Assembly (NCBI GenBank): GCA_937864465.1
Contig: CALMJU010000059.1
Coordinates: 1-62,136, forward strand
Length of the DNA: 62,136 nt
Direction of reading: 5' to 3'
Origin: an uncultured Acidobacteriota bacterium
GTDB lineage: Bacteria > Acidobacteriota > Polarisedimenticolia > Polarisedimenticolales > JAIQFR01
Position 1 is the first letter of the stretch. Each line of letters begins with the position of its first letter. Below the pieces are notes generated by a model. That model was not told where the DNA came from. It did not search any database and was given only the letters and a program-made list of their open reading frames with translations. Below are positions 26,957-39,831 of this stretch, piece by piece. Made by a program: the position numbers and the translations under genes.

Positions 26957-28744
26957 ATGAGCCCCGAGAAGAGAGGCGGCAGGATACCGGCCGGGCGGCG
27001 GGCGGCCGCGGGCGAGATCGCGAGGCTGGCGGAGGAAGCGCCGCGCCTCGCGCGCTCGGACCCGAAGGCCCTCGCGGGACGGCTGGCGGAGCTTGCGCTC
27101 CGCGATCAGCTCGAGCTGGCGCTCCGGACGCCCGCGCCGGACCGTCTGGACCTCCTGCTGCACGCCCCCTCGCCGATGAAGCTGGTGCGGATGCTGCCCG
27201 ACTTCGAGGCCTACCTGACGGTCCGCGAGGTCGGCCCCCACGACGCCCTGCCCCTCCTCTCTCTGGCGTCGGCCTCGCAGATCACGCACCTCCTCGACCT
27301 CGAGGGATGGCGGGGGGACCGATTCGACGCCGACCGCGCGGGGGCGTGGGCGGCGCTGCTCCTCGAGGCCGGCGAGCCGACCCTCGTGCGGTTCCTCCGG
27401 AGCGCGGACGACGAGATGCTGACGCTCCTCCTCGCGAGGTGGGCGCGTGTCGAGCCGATCCCGATCGACGACACGCCGTCGATCCACGGCACGGGGGAGA
27501 CGGAGGCGGGCACCGATCGCGGATTCGTCACGCCGGACGGCCATCACCGCTTCCGGCCGACCATCTCCGAACACGCCCCGACGATCCGCCGGATCGCGGA
27601 GATCTTCTTCCACCTCGACCCGGAGCGCTACTGGCGCCTGATCTGGGCGACCCAAGCCGAGGTCGCGGCGGAGATGGAGGAGGAGGCTCTCCGCTGGCGG
27701 CAGCGGCGTCTCGAGGAGCATGGCTTCCCCGACTGGGAGGAGGCCCTCTCGATCTACGCGCCCCCCGCGCGACGGCAGGAGCCCGCCCCGGCCCTCCCCC
27801 GAGCCGTCGAGGAGGGGGCGGTCGCGCCGCGGACCGCCCTCCGCCTGCTCGCCGATCGCGGCCCGCTCGCCGAGGCGCTCGGCGCCTTCGCCGGGGCGGA
27901 GCGCGAGGAGATGCTCTTCCAGCTCGCCTCGGTCGCGAACCACGTCCTGGTGGCGGACGGGGCCGACGCCGGCGACCCGGAGGCGCACCGCGCCTCGATC
28001 GCGAAGGCGGGAGCGTACGTGGGGATCGCTCTGGCCGCGAGGGGCGCCTCCACGCCAGAGGGGGCGGCCGACGCGCTCCGGCGAGCGACGGTCAAGGAGC
28101 TGTTCCGCGAGGGCTACGCGCGGGCCGCCGAGCTGCAGCGGAGGGCGCTATCCCTGGTGCGGCACGGCTGGGCCTCGGGACACCCGCGGGCACTCGAGCT
28201 CCTCGACGTCCCGATCCGGCCGCGCGTGCTCGGGCTGCTCGGAGCGAGGCCCGCGTACTTCGATCCGTCCCCCGCGACGGGAGGGCGCGACTACCGGGAG
28301 TTCCGCTCGCAGGAGGAGATCGAGGAGACGAGGATCGCGCTCGAGATGGCGGAGACCCTCGGGACCGTGTTCGTGGAGGCGCTCCGGCTCGACGTCGAAG
28401 CCGCGCTCCGCCACGACGCCGGCCGGCGGCCGGAGCCGCCGAGATTCAGCGCGCTGCTGCTGACGGCGCTCGCCTGGCACGCGGAGCGCGGCGAGCTGCG
28501 GGGCTCGCCGCTGCCTCGCGACGCGGCCGCGGCCTTCCTCGCGGGAAGGGCGACGCGAGACGCGCTCGAGACCTTCGTCGGCCGGGTGTCGGAGTCGGCC
28601 GGCCTCGACCCGCGCCGCACGGCCGCCCTTCTCGCGTTCGGCCGCGCGTGCCTCGACCGGCTCGGCGAGGAGTGCGGCTCCCTGGCCCGGGGAGGGCGCC
28701 CGGATCCCCGCTTCGTGTCCTGCCTCATCCTCGAAGGAGACTAG
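26957..28744 (+). CDS. DUF6178 family protein
   Basis: This 595-residue, mostly helical soluble protein resembles DUF6178, a family known from Deltaproteobacteria and Acidobacteria without an assigned function. Typical blocks are APSPMKLVRMLPDFEAYLTVREVG near residue 75, DEMLTLLLARWARVEPIPIDD and YWRLIWATQAEVAAEMEEEALRWRQRR. The ATG at 26957 is favoured by GGAAGGG just upstream over an ATG four codons earlier. It is 3 bp from a small coiled-coil gene downstream, so the two are likely co-expressed. Confidence 0.8.
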   Translation: MSPEKRGGRIPAGRRAAAGEIARLAEEAPRLARSDPKALAGRLAELALRDQLELALRTPAPDRLDLLLHAPSPMKLVRMLPDFEAYLTVREVGPHDALPLLSLASASQITHLLDLEGWRGDRFDADRAGAWAALLLEAGEPTLVRFLRSADDEMLTLLLARWARVEPIPIDDTPSIHGTGETEAGTDRGFVTPDGHHRFRPTISEHAPTIRRIAEIFFHLDPERYWRLIWATQAEVAAEMEEEALRWRQRRLEEHGFPDWEEALSIYAPPARRQEPAPALPRAVEEGAVAPRTALRLLADRGPLAEALGAFAGAEREEMLFQLASVANHVLVADGADAGDPEAHRASIAKAGAYVGIALAARGASTPEGAADALRRATVKELFREGYARAAELQRRALSLVRHGWASGHPRALELLDVPIRPRVLGLLGARPAYFDPSPATGGRDYREFRSQEEIEETRIALEMAETLGTVFVEALRLDVEAALRHDAGRRPEPPRFSALLLTALAWHAERGELRGSPLPRDAAAAFLAGRATRDALETFVGRVSESAGLDPRRTAALLAFGRACLDRLGEECGSLARGGRPDPRFVSCLILEGD

Positions 28745-28747
28745 GTC

Positions 28748-29056
28748 ATGGCGAAGGACAGGCCGCTCAAGTCCTCGTTCGAGATCGCGATGGAGCGGCT
28801 CCGGGAGAAGGACCGGGCCGAGGGGGTCGCGGAATCGAAGCCGCTGACCGAGGATCAGAAGCGGCGGATCGCCGAGCTGCGCGAGGAGTCGCGCGCGAAG
28901 CTCGCGGAGATCGAGATTCTCCACCGGAAGGACCTCGCGGGGGCCGCGGGGGACCCGGAGAAGCTCCTGGACCTGGAGAAGAAGCACTCGATCGATCGGG
29001 AGCGGATCGAGTCGAGGCTCGCGTCGGCGATCGCGAAGGTGCGCCGGGGGGACTGA
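28748..29056 (+). CDS. Small charged coiled-coil protein
   Basis: This 102-residue protein is rich in Lys, Glu and Arg, with heptad-like spacing in residues 30-100 that suggests a helical coiled coil. There is no signal peptide or membrane segment. It starts 3 bp after the DUF6178 stop, so it is probably its operon partner. I do not recognise a named family. Confidence 0.7.
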   Translation: MAKDRPLKSSFEIAMERLREKDRAEGVAESKPLTEDQKRRIAELREESRAKLAEIEILHRKDLAGAAGDPEKLLDLEKKHSIDRERIESRLASAIAKVRRGD

Positions 29057-33589
<4,533 letters not shown>

Positions 33590-33618
33590 CCGGCGCGAGC
33601 GCCACGATGCGGGAGCCC

Positions 33619-33640
33619 GCCGCCCCGAGGGCGGGGCGGC
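33619..33640 (+). other. GC hairpin between pyrG and kdsD
   Basis: GCCGCCCC and GGGGCGGC pair perfectly around a 6-nt loop in the 97-bp gap. No U-tract follows, so it is not a classical terminator. It may attenuate or stabilise the transcript ends, or be chance in GC-rich DNA. Confidence 0.35.
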
Positions 33641-33652
33641 GAGCGAGTGCGG

Positions 33653-33658
33653 TATCAT
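33653..33658 (+). promoter_or_regulatory. Internal -10 box before kdsD
   Basis: TATCAT overlaps an in-frame ATG at 33657. A -10 here would start RNA near 33665, which excludes that ATG and supports the TTG start at 33687. Confidence 0.35.
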
Positions 33659-33686
33659 GCGGCCGGACGTTTCCGGAGGTGCCTCC

Positions 33687-34643
33687 TTGGTCCGCGAGAC
33701 CGCTCGAAAAGTGCTGGAGGAGGAGTCGCGAGCCGTGGCGGATCTCGCGCCTCGGCTGGGCGAGGAGTTCGACCGCGCGGTCGAGATGGTCGTCGGCTGC
33801 CGGGGAAGGGTCGTCCTCACGGGGATGGGGAAGTCGGGGATCGTCGCGCAGAAGATCGCGGCGACGCTCGTCTCGACGGGGACCCCCGCCTACTTCATGC
33901 ATCCCGCCGAGGCGATCCACGGCGACCTGGGAATGATCGTGGACGGCGACGTCGTCGTCGCCGTGTCGAACTCGGGCGAGACCGAGGAGATCGTTCGCCT
34001 GCTGGAGGTGATCCGCCGCCTCGGCGCCTCGATCGTGGCGCTCTCCGGCGATCCCCGATCGACCCTTGCCCGGCACGCGGACGCGCATGTCGACGTCGGC
34101 GTCCGGCGCGAGGCGGGCAGCCTCGAGTTCGTCCCGACGGCGTCGACGACGGCCGCGCTCGCGATGGGAGACGCGCTGGCCGTCGCCTGCTACGAGCGGC
34201 GGGGGTTCTCCGCCCGCGACTTCGTCCGCGTCCATCCCGGGGGGAGGCTCGCCCGCAGGCTGCTCTCCGTATCGGAGCTGATGCACTCGGGAGACTCGGT
34301 CCCGGCGGTCCGCGCGACGTCCCCGATCCCCGAGACCGTCCGCGTGATGTCCGAGAAGAGGCTAGGGATGGCGTGCGTGGTCGACGAGGGCGGCCGGCTC
34401 GAGGGGGTGGTGACGGACGGGGACCTCAGGCGGCTGATGCTGCGCTCCCGGGATCCTCTCCGGGCGACCGCGTCCGACGCCATGACGCGGACGCCGGCGA
34501 CGATCGCCCCCGAGGGGCTCGCGACCGAGGCGCTCAGGGCCATGGAAGAGAGGCACATCACGTCGCTTCCGGTCGTCGACGAGGGGCGCCGGGTCGTCGG
34601 GGTCGTCCACCTGCACGACCTTTGGAGGACCCAGCTGTTCTGA
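33687..34643 (+). CDS. kdsD: Arabinose-5-phosphate isomerase
   Basis: This 318-residue enzyme converts ribulose 5-phosphate to arabinose 5-phosphate, the precursor used by KdsA. A SIS domain comes first, with VVLTGMGKSGIVAQKIAATL near residue 41 and the PAEAIHGDLGMI block holding the catalytic His. Two CBS domains follow, with VVTDGDLRRLM and ITSLPVVDEGRRVVGVVHLHDL. The TTG at 33687 has GGAGGT at the right distance and is favoured; an ATG at 33657 would add ten residues but overlaps a -10-like TATCAT. It is followed by kdsC after 22 bp. Confidence 0.93.
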   Translation: MVRETARKVLEEESRAVADLAPRLGEEFDRAVEMVVGCRGRVVLTGMGKSGIVAQKIAATLVSTGTPAYFMHPAEAIHGDLGMIVDGDVVVAVSNSGETEEIVRLLEVIRRLGASIVALSGDPRSTLARHADAHVDVGVRREAGSLEFVPTASTTAALAMGDALAVACYERRGFSARDFVRVHPGGRLARRLLSVSELMHSGDSVPAVRATSPIPETVRVMSEKRLGMACVVDEGGRLEGVVTDGDLRRLMLRSRDPLRATASDAMTRTPATIAPEGLATEALRAMEERHITSLPVVDEGRRVVGVVHLHDLWRTQLF

Positions 34644-34665
34644 GCGGAGGGAGGACGGAAGCGGC

Positions 34666-35208
34666 ATGCGAGAGGTCCCCGCGGAGATCCTCGAGCGGGC
34701 CAGGAAGGTGCGTCTCGTCCTGCTGGACGCGGACGGGGTGTTGACCGACGGCAGGCTTCTCCAGTTCTCCGACGGCACGGAGGGGCGGGCCTTCCACGTC
34801 CGGGACGGCTACGGCATCAAGATGGGCCAGAGGCTCGGGCTCCGCTTCGGCATCGTGTCGGGGCGCGCGTCGAGGGTCGTGGAGGCGCGGGCGCGGGAGC
34901 TCGGGATCCAGGAGGTCCACGTCGGCGTCCTCGAGAAGAGCGCGACGTACGAGGCGATCTGCAGCCGCCTCGGGCTCGGCGACGACGCGGTATGCTACGT
35001 GGGCGACGACCTGGTGGACGTGCCGATCCTCCGGAGGGTCGGCCTGGGCGTGGCGCCGGCGGACGCCTCGGAGGAGGCGCTGCTGGCGGCCCGATGGGTG
35101 ACGGAGCGGCGGGGGGGGGAAGGGTCGGTGCGCGAGATCGTGACCCTCCTCCTCAAGGCGCAGGGAACGTGGGAAGGGATCTCCGGATCCTACTTCAAGG
35201 CGCGGTGA
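34666..35208 (+). CDS. kdsC: Kdo-8-phosphate phosphatase
   Basis: This 180-residue HAD-superfamily phosphatase (tetrameric C0 type, without a cap) hydrolyses Kdo 8-phosphate to Kdo. Motif I is LLDADGVLTDG near residue 20, with the nucleophile and acid/base Asp pair. Motif II is IVSGRAS, the Lys lies in GVLEKSATYE, and motif IV is CYVGDDLVDVPIL. The length fits the family. It completes an arabinose-5-P to CMP-Kdo set with kdsA, kdsB and kdsD. Confidence 0.95.
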   Translation: MREVPAEILERARKVRLVLLDADGVLTDGRLLQFSDGTEGRAFHVRDGYGIKMGQRLGLRFGIVSGRASRVVEARARELGIQEVHVGVLEKSATYEAICSRLGLGDDAVCYVGDDLVDVPILRRVGLGVAPADASEEALLAARWVTERRGGEGSVREIVTLLLKAQGTWEGISGSYFKAR

Positions 35209-35215
35209 GGCGGCG

Positions 35216-35680
35216 ATGCGGCTGCTCGTGATCGTGCTGACCATCCTGCTCCTCGTGAACGTCCTCGGGTTCGTGCTCACGAACCTCGAGACTCTCGTCG
35301 AGGTGACGGTCTGGAACACCCAGCATCGCGACGTTCCGCTCTTCGCGGTCGTGATGCTGTCGGTCCTCGCCGGGATCGTGTATGCGGGAGTGATCGCCGT
35401 CGCCGAGGGCGCGAACCTTCGGATCGAGAACCGGCGCCTGCGCCAGGAGATCCGGAGGATCGAGACCGAGCGTCTGTACCTGAGGGCCCAGAGCTCCCGG
35501 ACAGCCGGGGCGGAGCCCGACGCGATCCTGGACCGGGATCCGGAGCCGGGAGCGGGAGAGACCGCCGGGCCGGGCCCGGCGGCCGAGACGCCGGCGAGCG
35601 CGCCCGTCTACGACGCCGACGGCTACGGGTGGGAGGACGACCCGGCGAACGGCCCCTACTCCGGCGGCCGCGCCGTCTGA
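35216..35680 (+). CDS. LapA-domain (DUF1049) membrane protein
   Basis: This 154-residue protein has two membrane segments, residues about 3-20 and 43-65, flanking a short loop with ETLVEVTVWNTQ. This is the LapA/DUF1049 pattern of proteins that help control lipopolysaccharide assembly. A coiled-coil stretch (RIENRRLRQEIRRIETERL) follows and then an acidic Pro-rich tail, longer than the enteric LapA. It begins 7 bp after kdsC, so it is the last gene of the Kdo operon. Confidence 0.82.
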   Translation: MRLLVIVLTILLLVNVLGFVLTNLETLVEVTVWNTQHRDVPLFAVVMLSVLAGIVYAGVIAVAEGANLRIENRRLRQEIRRIETERLYLRAQSSRTAGAEPDAILDRDPEPGAGETAGPGPAAETPASAPVYDADGYGWEDDPANGPYSGGRAV

Positions 35681-35729
35681 GCCGCTGCGCCGCGGGCGCC
35701 GCGGGGACCCGGCCGAGAGGAGCGGCCGC

Positions 35730-38399
35730 TCAGCGGGTCACCTCGAGCAGTTGATCGCGGAGCGCCTTGCCCCTACTCTCCCCGATCTGGGGCCGGAGCA
35801 TCTCGAACTCGCGGTCGAGCAGCCGCTCGAGGCCGAGCCAGGGCTCCTGCACCCCCTTCTCCCTGGCGATCCTCTTCAGGCCGTCCGCGTCCCAAGTCCC
35901 GTCGGGAAGGAGGCGGCTCTCGGCGAACAGCTCGTCGAACTTCTCTCCCAGCCCTCCCCGGCACGAGCGGATGAAGTTGGCCGCCCCCGCCCCTATCTCG
36001 GAGCGGATCGCGCGGTAGAGGACCCTGTGCCTCTGGTTGAACCGCCGGATCGCCAGATCCAGGTCCAGGAGATGCTCGGGCGCTTCGGCGGAGGGCAGGG
36101 CGGTCTCGGGCTCCGCCGGCCCGAACGAGGCCGCCGCGGGGGGTTCCGGAAACGCCGGATCCTCCCGGAAGGCGGCATCCTCCGTGGCGCGCGGAGCATC
36201 GTCGGGGGGCTCGACCTGCACCGGCCCCGCCATCTCTTCCGCCGTCTCTTCGGCCGTCTCTTCGGAATCCCGGGCCTCGCACGGCTCGGGATCCGGCTCC
36301 GGCTCGAGATGCGTCCCGGCCGCCGCCAGCTCGTACTCGGCGCTCGGCTCGTCGGCGCCGGCGCCCGGCGCGGAGTCCTCTTCCGCTCCGGAGCCAGGCT
36401 CCCCGAGCTCGTACTGCTCCCCCGAGCCGAGGCGGGGACCGAGGCCGAGCGCGGCCTCGATCTCATCCCTCGGAAGGAACCGGGTCGCGTCGCCGGGGGA
36501 GTCGAGCCGAGGGACGGCCTCGGCCGTGCCGGATTCTGCGCTCGGCTCCTCCGCCGCGGGGGACTCCCCTCCGGCGACGCCGTGCGTCTCCGAGAGCCAG
36601 GCCGGCGGCGGGAACGCTTCCGCCACGAGCCGCCACGGCTCGGAGATGACCTCTCCGCCTGAGGGCTCCGGCGAGGGCGAGAGAGGCGCGTTCTCGCCCC
36701 GCAGGTCGGCGAGCCAGGCGGGGGCCGGCACCGCGTCGGTGCTCGCCGGCTCGACCCACTGGGACGGCCGGATCCCCCCCTCCGCCTCGACGGTCGCCGG
36801 CTCGGCCCCGTCGAACGCCCCCATGACGACGGGCTCCTCGCGAGCGGGCTCGGCCACCGGGATCGGGGCCGGGTCGCCCTCGGCGGACGCCGCCGCGGCG
36901 CGCGCCGCCCACGCCTCCACCTCCTCCGCCGGGACGTCCCGGACCGCCCCGAGCAGGCGGAGCGCCCAGAGGATCTGGCAGACCCGGAAGTCGCCGAGCT
37001 TCGTGGCGCGGCACACCTCGTGGATCCTGCGCGGCTCCCCGAGCCCCGAGACGACCTCCCACTCGTCGGCCCCGACCCGCATCCGGTCGAGCACCGAGAG
37101 GAAGTCCGGGGTGAGCCCGACGTAGCCGTCGTGATCGGCGCCGCATCCCGCTTGGACGCGGGACCACTGGGTCACGCGCCTCAGGCCCTCCGAGACGAGG
37201 TCCTCGAGGCTCGCCTCCATCACGATCTCCTCGATGGTCGGGAGCTCGCCGGAGACGAACGCGTACTCTCCGTCCTCCCATCGGAAGGTGTCGTAGACGA
37301 TCTCGCCGAGCTGCTGCCGCACCATTTCGCGGAGGTCCTTCTCGTCGAGCACTCCCATCTCGAGGAGGATCGTCCCCACCCTCTTGTTGCTGAGCAGGCG
37401 GCGCGCGGTCTCCTCCCGGTCCCGGAGCGAGATGACGCCGCGTCGCAGCAGGAACGCGATCAGGCCGTCGTCGATCTCGTTGCTCGTGGCGAAGATGCAG
37501 CGCCCCTCCTTGACGTGGAAGCTCCGCTCCTGCGAGCCGCGCGTCACATGCAGGACCCCGGTCTCCCCCGCCCGGCAGAGCCGGATGAGGATCTCCACGA
37601 CCCCGTTCGCGGGAAGCGTTCCCTCGACCGCGAACGCGCCGGACGGGACCCGCGGCGCGCCGTCCGCCTCGCACACCGCGCCGAGGACCTTGAGCGCCCA
37701 GAGCGCCTGGTGGATCTCGAAGTTCGACGCGTAGATCTCACGGCACAGCGTCTCGACGCTGCCGGGGCCGGACTGGAGCCTCTGGATCACGAGCCGCTCC
37801 GCCTCGTTCAGCGTGAGCCCCTCCGTGAACTCCGCGGCCTCCGTGGCGACGCGGTAGCGGGTCCTGGGTCCGCCCACGCTGCGCCGGATCCGGCTGAAGG
37901 ACTGGATCCGGCGAATCCCCTGCAGGAGGATCTCTCCGGTCCGCACGCCGAGCGTGACCACCTCCTGGTTGGGCAGCGGACCTTCCTCGAAGCGGTACTC
38001 CCCGTCCTCCCAGGGGAACAGGCCGATCACGATCTCCCGGCACTGCGACGTCACCGCGGCGACGAGATCCTCCGCCTTCAGGTAGCCGCTCTCGACGAGC
38101 ACGGCGCCGAGCCTCTTGCCCTGGCCGCGCCGGGAGATCGCGTCCTCGAACTGGTCGAGGCGGATCAGCCCTTCCCGCAGCAGGAGCTCCCCGAGGCGGT
38201 CGTTCGGATCGGTCGAGGCCGCGAACACGATGCGGCCTTCCTGGAAGTACACCCGTTTCTCGATGCCGCGGCGCTCGAGGCGAAGTGTCCCGGTGACGCA
38301 CCTGCGGCACAGGAGCCACATCAGGTCGGGGACGCTCATCCCCTCGAGACGGCCGGCGACGAGACGCTCGGTTTCCCATTGAAGTCGAGTGTCGCTCAT
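35730..38399 (-). CDS. Tandem DUF4388 protein
   Basis: This 889-residue cytoplasmic protein has two DUF4388 (PatA-N-terminal-like) modules. The first spans residues about 15-160 (LMWLLCRRCVTGTLRLERRG, VYFQEGRIVFAAS, DGEYRFEEG). The second spans about 255-400 (VVEILIRLCRAGETGVLHVTRG, FHVKEGRCIFATS, DGEYAFVSG). Each is followed by a helical domain ending in LWALKVLGAV or LWALRLLGAV, which shows an internal duplication. A 250-residue acidic, Pro/Glu-rich linker precedes a C-terminal domain with FNQRHRVLYRAIRSEIG. Such proteins are linked to signalling and gliding in related bacteria; the role here is unknown. Confidence 0.85.
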   Translation of the reverse strand: MSDTRLQWETERLVAGRLEGMSVPDLMWLLCRRCVTGTLRLERRGIEKRVYFQEGRIVFAASTDPNDRLGELLLREGLIRLDQFEDAISRRGQGKRLGAVLVESGYLKAEDLVAAVTSQCREIVIGLFPWEDGEYRFEEGPLPNQEVVTLGVRTGEILLQGIRRIQSFSRIRRSVGGPRTRYRVATEAAEFTEGLTLNEAERLVIQRLQSGPGSVETLCREIYASNFEIHQALWALKVLGAVCEADGAPRVPSGAFAVEGTLPANGVVEILIRLCRAGETGVLHVTRGSQERSFHVKEGRCIFATSNEIDDGLIAFLLRRGVISLRDREETARRLLSNKRVGTILLEMGVLDEKDLREMVRQQLGEIVYDTFRWEDGEYAFVSGELPTIEEIVMEASLEDLVSEGLRRVTQWSRVQAGCGADHDGYVGLTPDFLSVLDRMRVGADEWEVVSGLGEPRRIHEVCRATKLGDFRVCQILWALRLLGAVRDVPAEEVEAWAARAAAASAEGDPAPIPVAEPAREEPVVMGAFDGAEPATVEAEGGIRPSQWVEPASTDAVPAPAWLADLRGENAPLSPSPEPSGGEVISEPWRLVAEAFPPPAWLSETHGVAGGESPAAEEPSAESGTAEAVPRLDSPGDATRFLPRDEIEAALGLGPRLGSGEQYELGEPGSGAEEDSAPGAGADEPSAEYELAAAGTHLEPEPDPEPCEARDSEETAEETAEEMAGPVQVEPPDDAPRATEDAAFREDPAFPEPPAAASFGPAEPETALPSAEAPEHLLDLDLAIRRFNQRHRVLYRAIRSEIGAGAANFIRSCRGGLGEKFDELFAESRLLPDGTWDADGLKRIAREKGVQEPWLGLERLLDREFEMLRPQIGESRGKALRDQLLEVTR

Positions 38400-38556
38400 G
38401 TCGGTTGCCTTCCTCGGGCCGTGACCCGACCGCCGGGACGGCCGGGCCGGATTTCGAGAAACGCCGCCCTCGCGGGCGGCGGCCGCCCGCGGCTCTTTCC
38501 CGCATCTAAAACTTATTCCCCGCCGGGATCCGGTCAAGGGATTGCGGTGCAGCGCC

Positions 38557-39567
38557 TTACCGGGGGGGCTCCCCGGACGCCCCGTGCTCCTCGACCCAGG
38601 ACACGAGCTCCCGGGCGGAGACGGTCGCGGTGCCGACCTTTCCGACGACGATCCCCGCCGCGTGGTTCGCGAGGACGGCCGCGACGGGCAGGGGCGCCCC
38701 GGAGGCCAGGGCCAGGGAGAGGACGGCGACGACGGTGTCCCCGGCACCGGTCACGTCGTACACCTCGCGGGCGAAGGCGGGCACGAACACCGGCTCTCCG
38801 TCTCGCTCCAGGAGGAGCATGCCCCGCTCCCCGCGCGTGACCAGGACCGCGTCCACGTCGATCCGGGCGAGGACCGTTCTCGCGGCCCGCAGGCAGTCCT
38901 CGTCCGACCGGATGTCGACCCCGGCCGCCCGCCCCAGCTCGGCCTGGTTGGGCGTGACGACGGTCGCCGGCTGGTAGGCCGAGAAGTCGAGGCGCTTGGG
39001 GTCCACGACGACCGGAAGCCCTCTCCGCCGCGCATCGGGGAGGACCGAGGCGAGCAAGGGGCCCGCCGCCACGCCCTTGTCGTAATCCGAAACGATGAGC
39101 GCCGCGGCGCCGTCGAGCCGCTCCCGCAGGCGCGCTTCGAGAAGGCTCAGATCCTCGGGCCCCGCGGGGCCGACGTGCTCCCGATCGACGCGCACGACCT
39201 GCTGGGCGCGCGCGATCACCCGCGTCTTCACGGTCGTCGCCCGTCCCGCCGAGACGACCAGAGCGGCCTCGATCCGCGAGGCCTCGATCGCCGCCCGCAG
39301 CTGGTCCGCGGCGGCGTCCTCCCCGACGAGCCCCACGAGCGCGACGCACGCGTCGAGCGCCGCCAAATTCGCGGCGACGTTCGCCGCGCCGCCGAGGTGC
39401 GCCGTCTCGCGCGAGACGCGGACCACCGGGACGGGCGCCTCCGGCGAGATCCGATCGACGTCGCCCCAGAGGAACCGGTCCAGCATGACGTCCCCGGCGA
39501 CGACGACCCGCCGGCCGCCGAAGCGAGAGACGATCCGCCGCGCCTCTCCCGGCTCCACGGCGGTCAC
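38557..39567 (-). CDS. Heptose-7-phosphate kinase (HldE N-terminal type)
   Basis: This 336-residue PfkB-family kinase matches the kinase half of HldE/RfaE, which phosphorylates heptose 7-phosphate for ADP-heptose synthesis. Motifs are VVVAGDVMLDRFLWGDVDRISPEAPVPVV near residue 20, LGGAANVAANLAAL, VDPKRLDF, TPNQAELG and the catalytic DVTGAGDTVVAV. The C-terminal nucleotidyltransferase domain of bifunctional HldE is missing, so a separate adenylyltransferase must exist elsewhere. The GTG start overlaps the stop of the upstream Trm112-like gene as GTGA. Confidence 0.9.
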   Translation of the reverse strand: MTAVEPGEARRIVSRFGGRRVVVAGDVMLDRFLWGDVDRISPEAPVPVVRVSRETAHLGGAANVAANLAALDACVALVGLVGEDAAADQLRAAIEASRIEAALVVSAGRATTVKTRVIARAQQVVRVDREHVGPAGPEDLSLLEARLRERLDGAAALIVSDYDKGVAAGPLLASVLPDARRRGLPVVVDPKRLDFSAYQPATVVTPNQAELGRAAGVDIRSDEDCLRAARTVLARIDVDAVLVTRGERGMLLLERDGEPVFVPAFAREVYDVTGAGDTVVAVLSLALASGAPLPVAAVLANHAAGIVVGKVGTATVSARELVSWVEEHGASGEPPR

Positions 39568-39752
39568 GGCCGGGGCTCCCGCGGCCCGACCGGGACCGCC
39601 TCCTCGACCAGGAGGACGGGGATGCCGTCGCGAACGGGGTAGAAAAGGCCGCAGCGGCGGCACTCGAGGCCCGCTCCTTCCGCCGCCGGATCCACCCGTT
39701 CGCGACAGGCGGGGCACGCCAGGATCTCGAGCAGCTCGGGTTCGATCTCCAT
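39564..39752 (-). CDS. Trm112-like zinc-ribbon protein
   Basis: This 62-residue protein belongs to the Trm112/UPF0434 family, with LLEILACPACRERV and LECRRCGLFYPVRDGIPVLL. The two CxxC pairs bind zinc. Bacterial members often sit in lipopolysaccharide or lipid A regions, sometimes next to lpxK; here it is coupled to the heptose kinase. A GGAGGAG site precedes the ATG at 39752. Confidence 0.9.
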   Translation of the reverse strand: MEIEPELLEILACPACRERVDPAAEGAGLECRRCGLFYPVRDGIPVLLVEEAVPVGPREPRP

Positions 39753-39778
39753 CGACGCTCCTCCGCGCGGGCGTCCAG

Positions 39779-39784
39779 TGTATA
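39779..39784 (-). promoter_or_regulatory. -10 box of the Trm112/heptose kinase operon
   Basis: Read on the minus strand this is TATACA, 26 nt before the ATG at 39752. Together with the plus-strand TATACT at 39820 it makes a compact divergent promoter region. Confidence 0.4.
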
Positions 39785-39819
39785 CCGAGCGCTCCCTGCG
39801 GGACGTCCCCCGGGTTCGA

Positions 39820-39825
39820 TATACT
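39820..39825 (+). promoter_or_regulatory. -10 box of the heptosyltransferase gene
   Basis: TATACT is followed by 6 nt and then the GTG at 39832. The spacing is identical to ggt and murB, implying a leaderless transcript. Confidence 0.5.
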
Positions 39826-39831
39826 GCGCGC

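Noticed and set aside
33657-33659. ATG start for kdsD
   Set aside because: It overlaps a likely -10 (TATCAT) and lacks a ribosome-binding site, while the TTG at 33687 has GGAGGT at good spacing.
35720-35731. GAGCGGCCGCTC palindrome as regulatory site
   Set aside because: It lies between convergent gene ends, has no T-tract, and GC palindromes of this length are expected by chance here.
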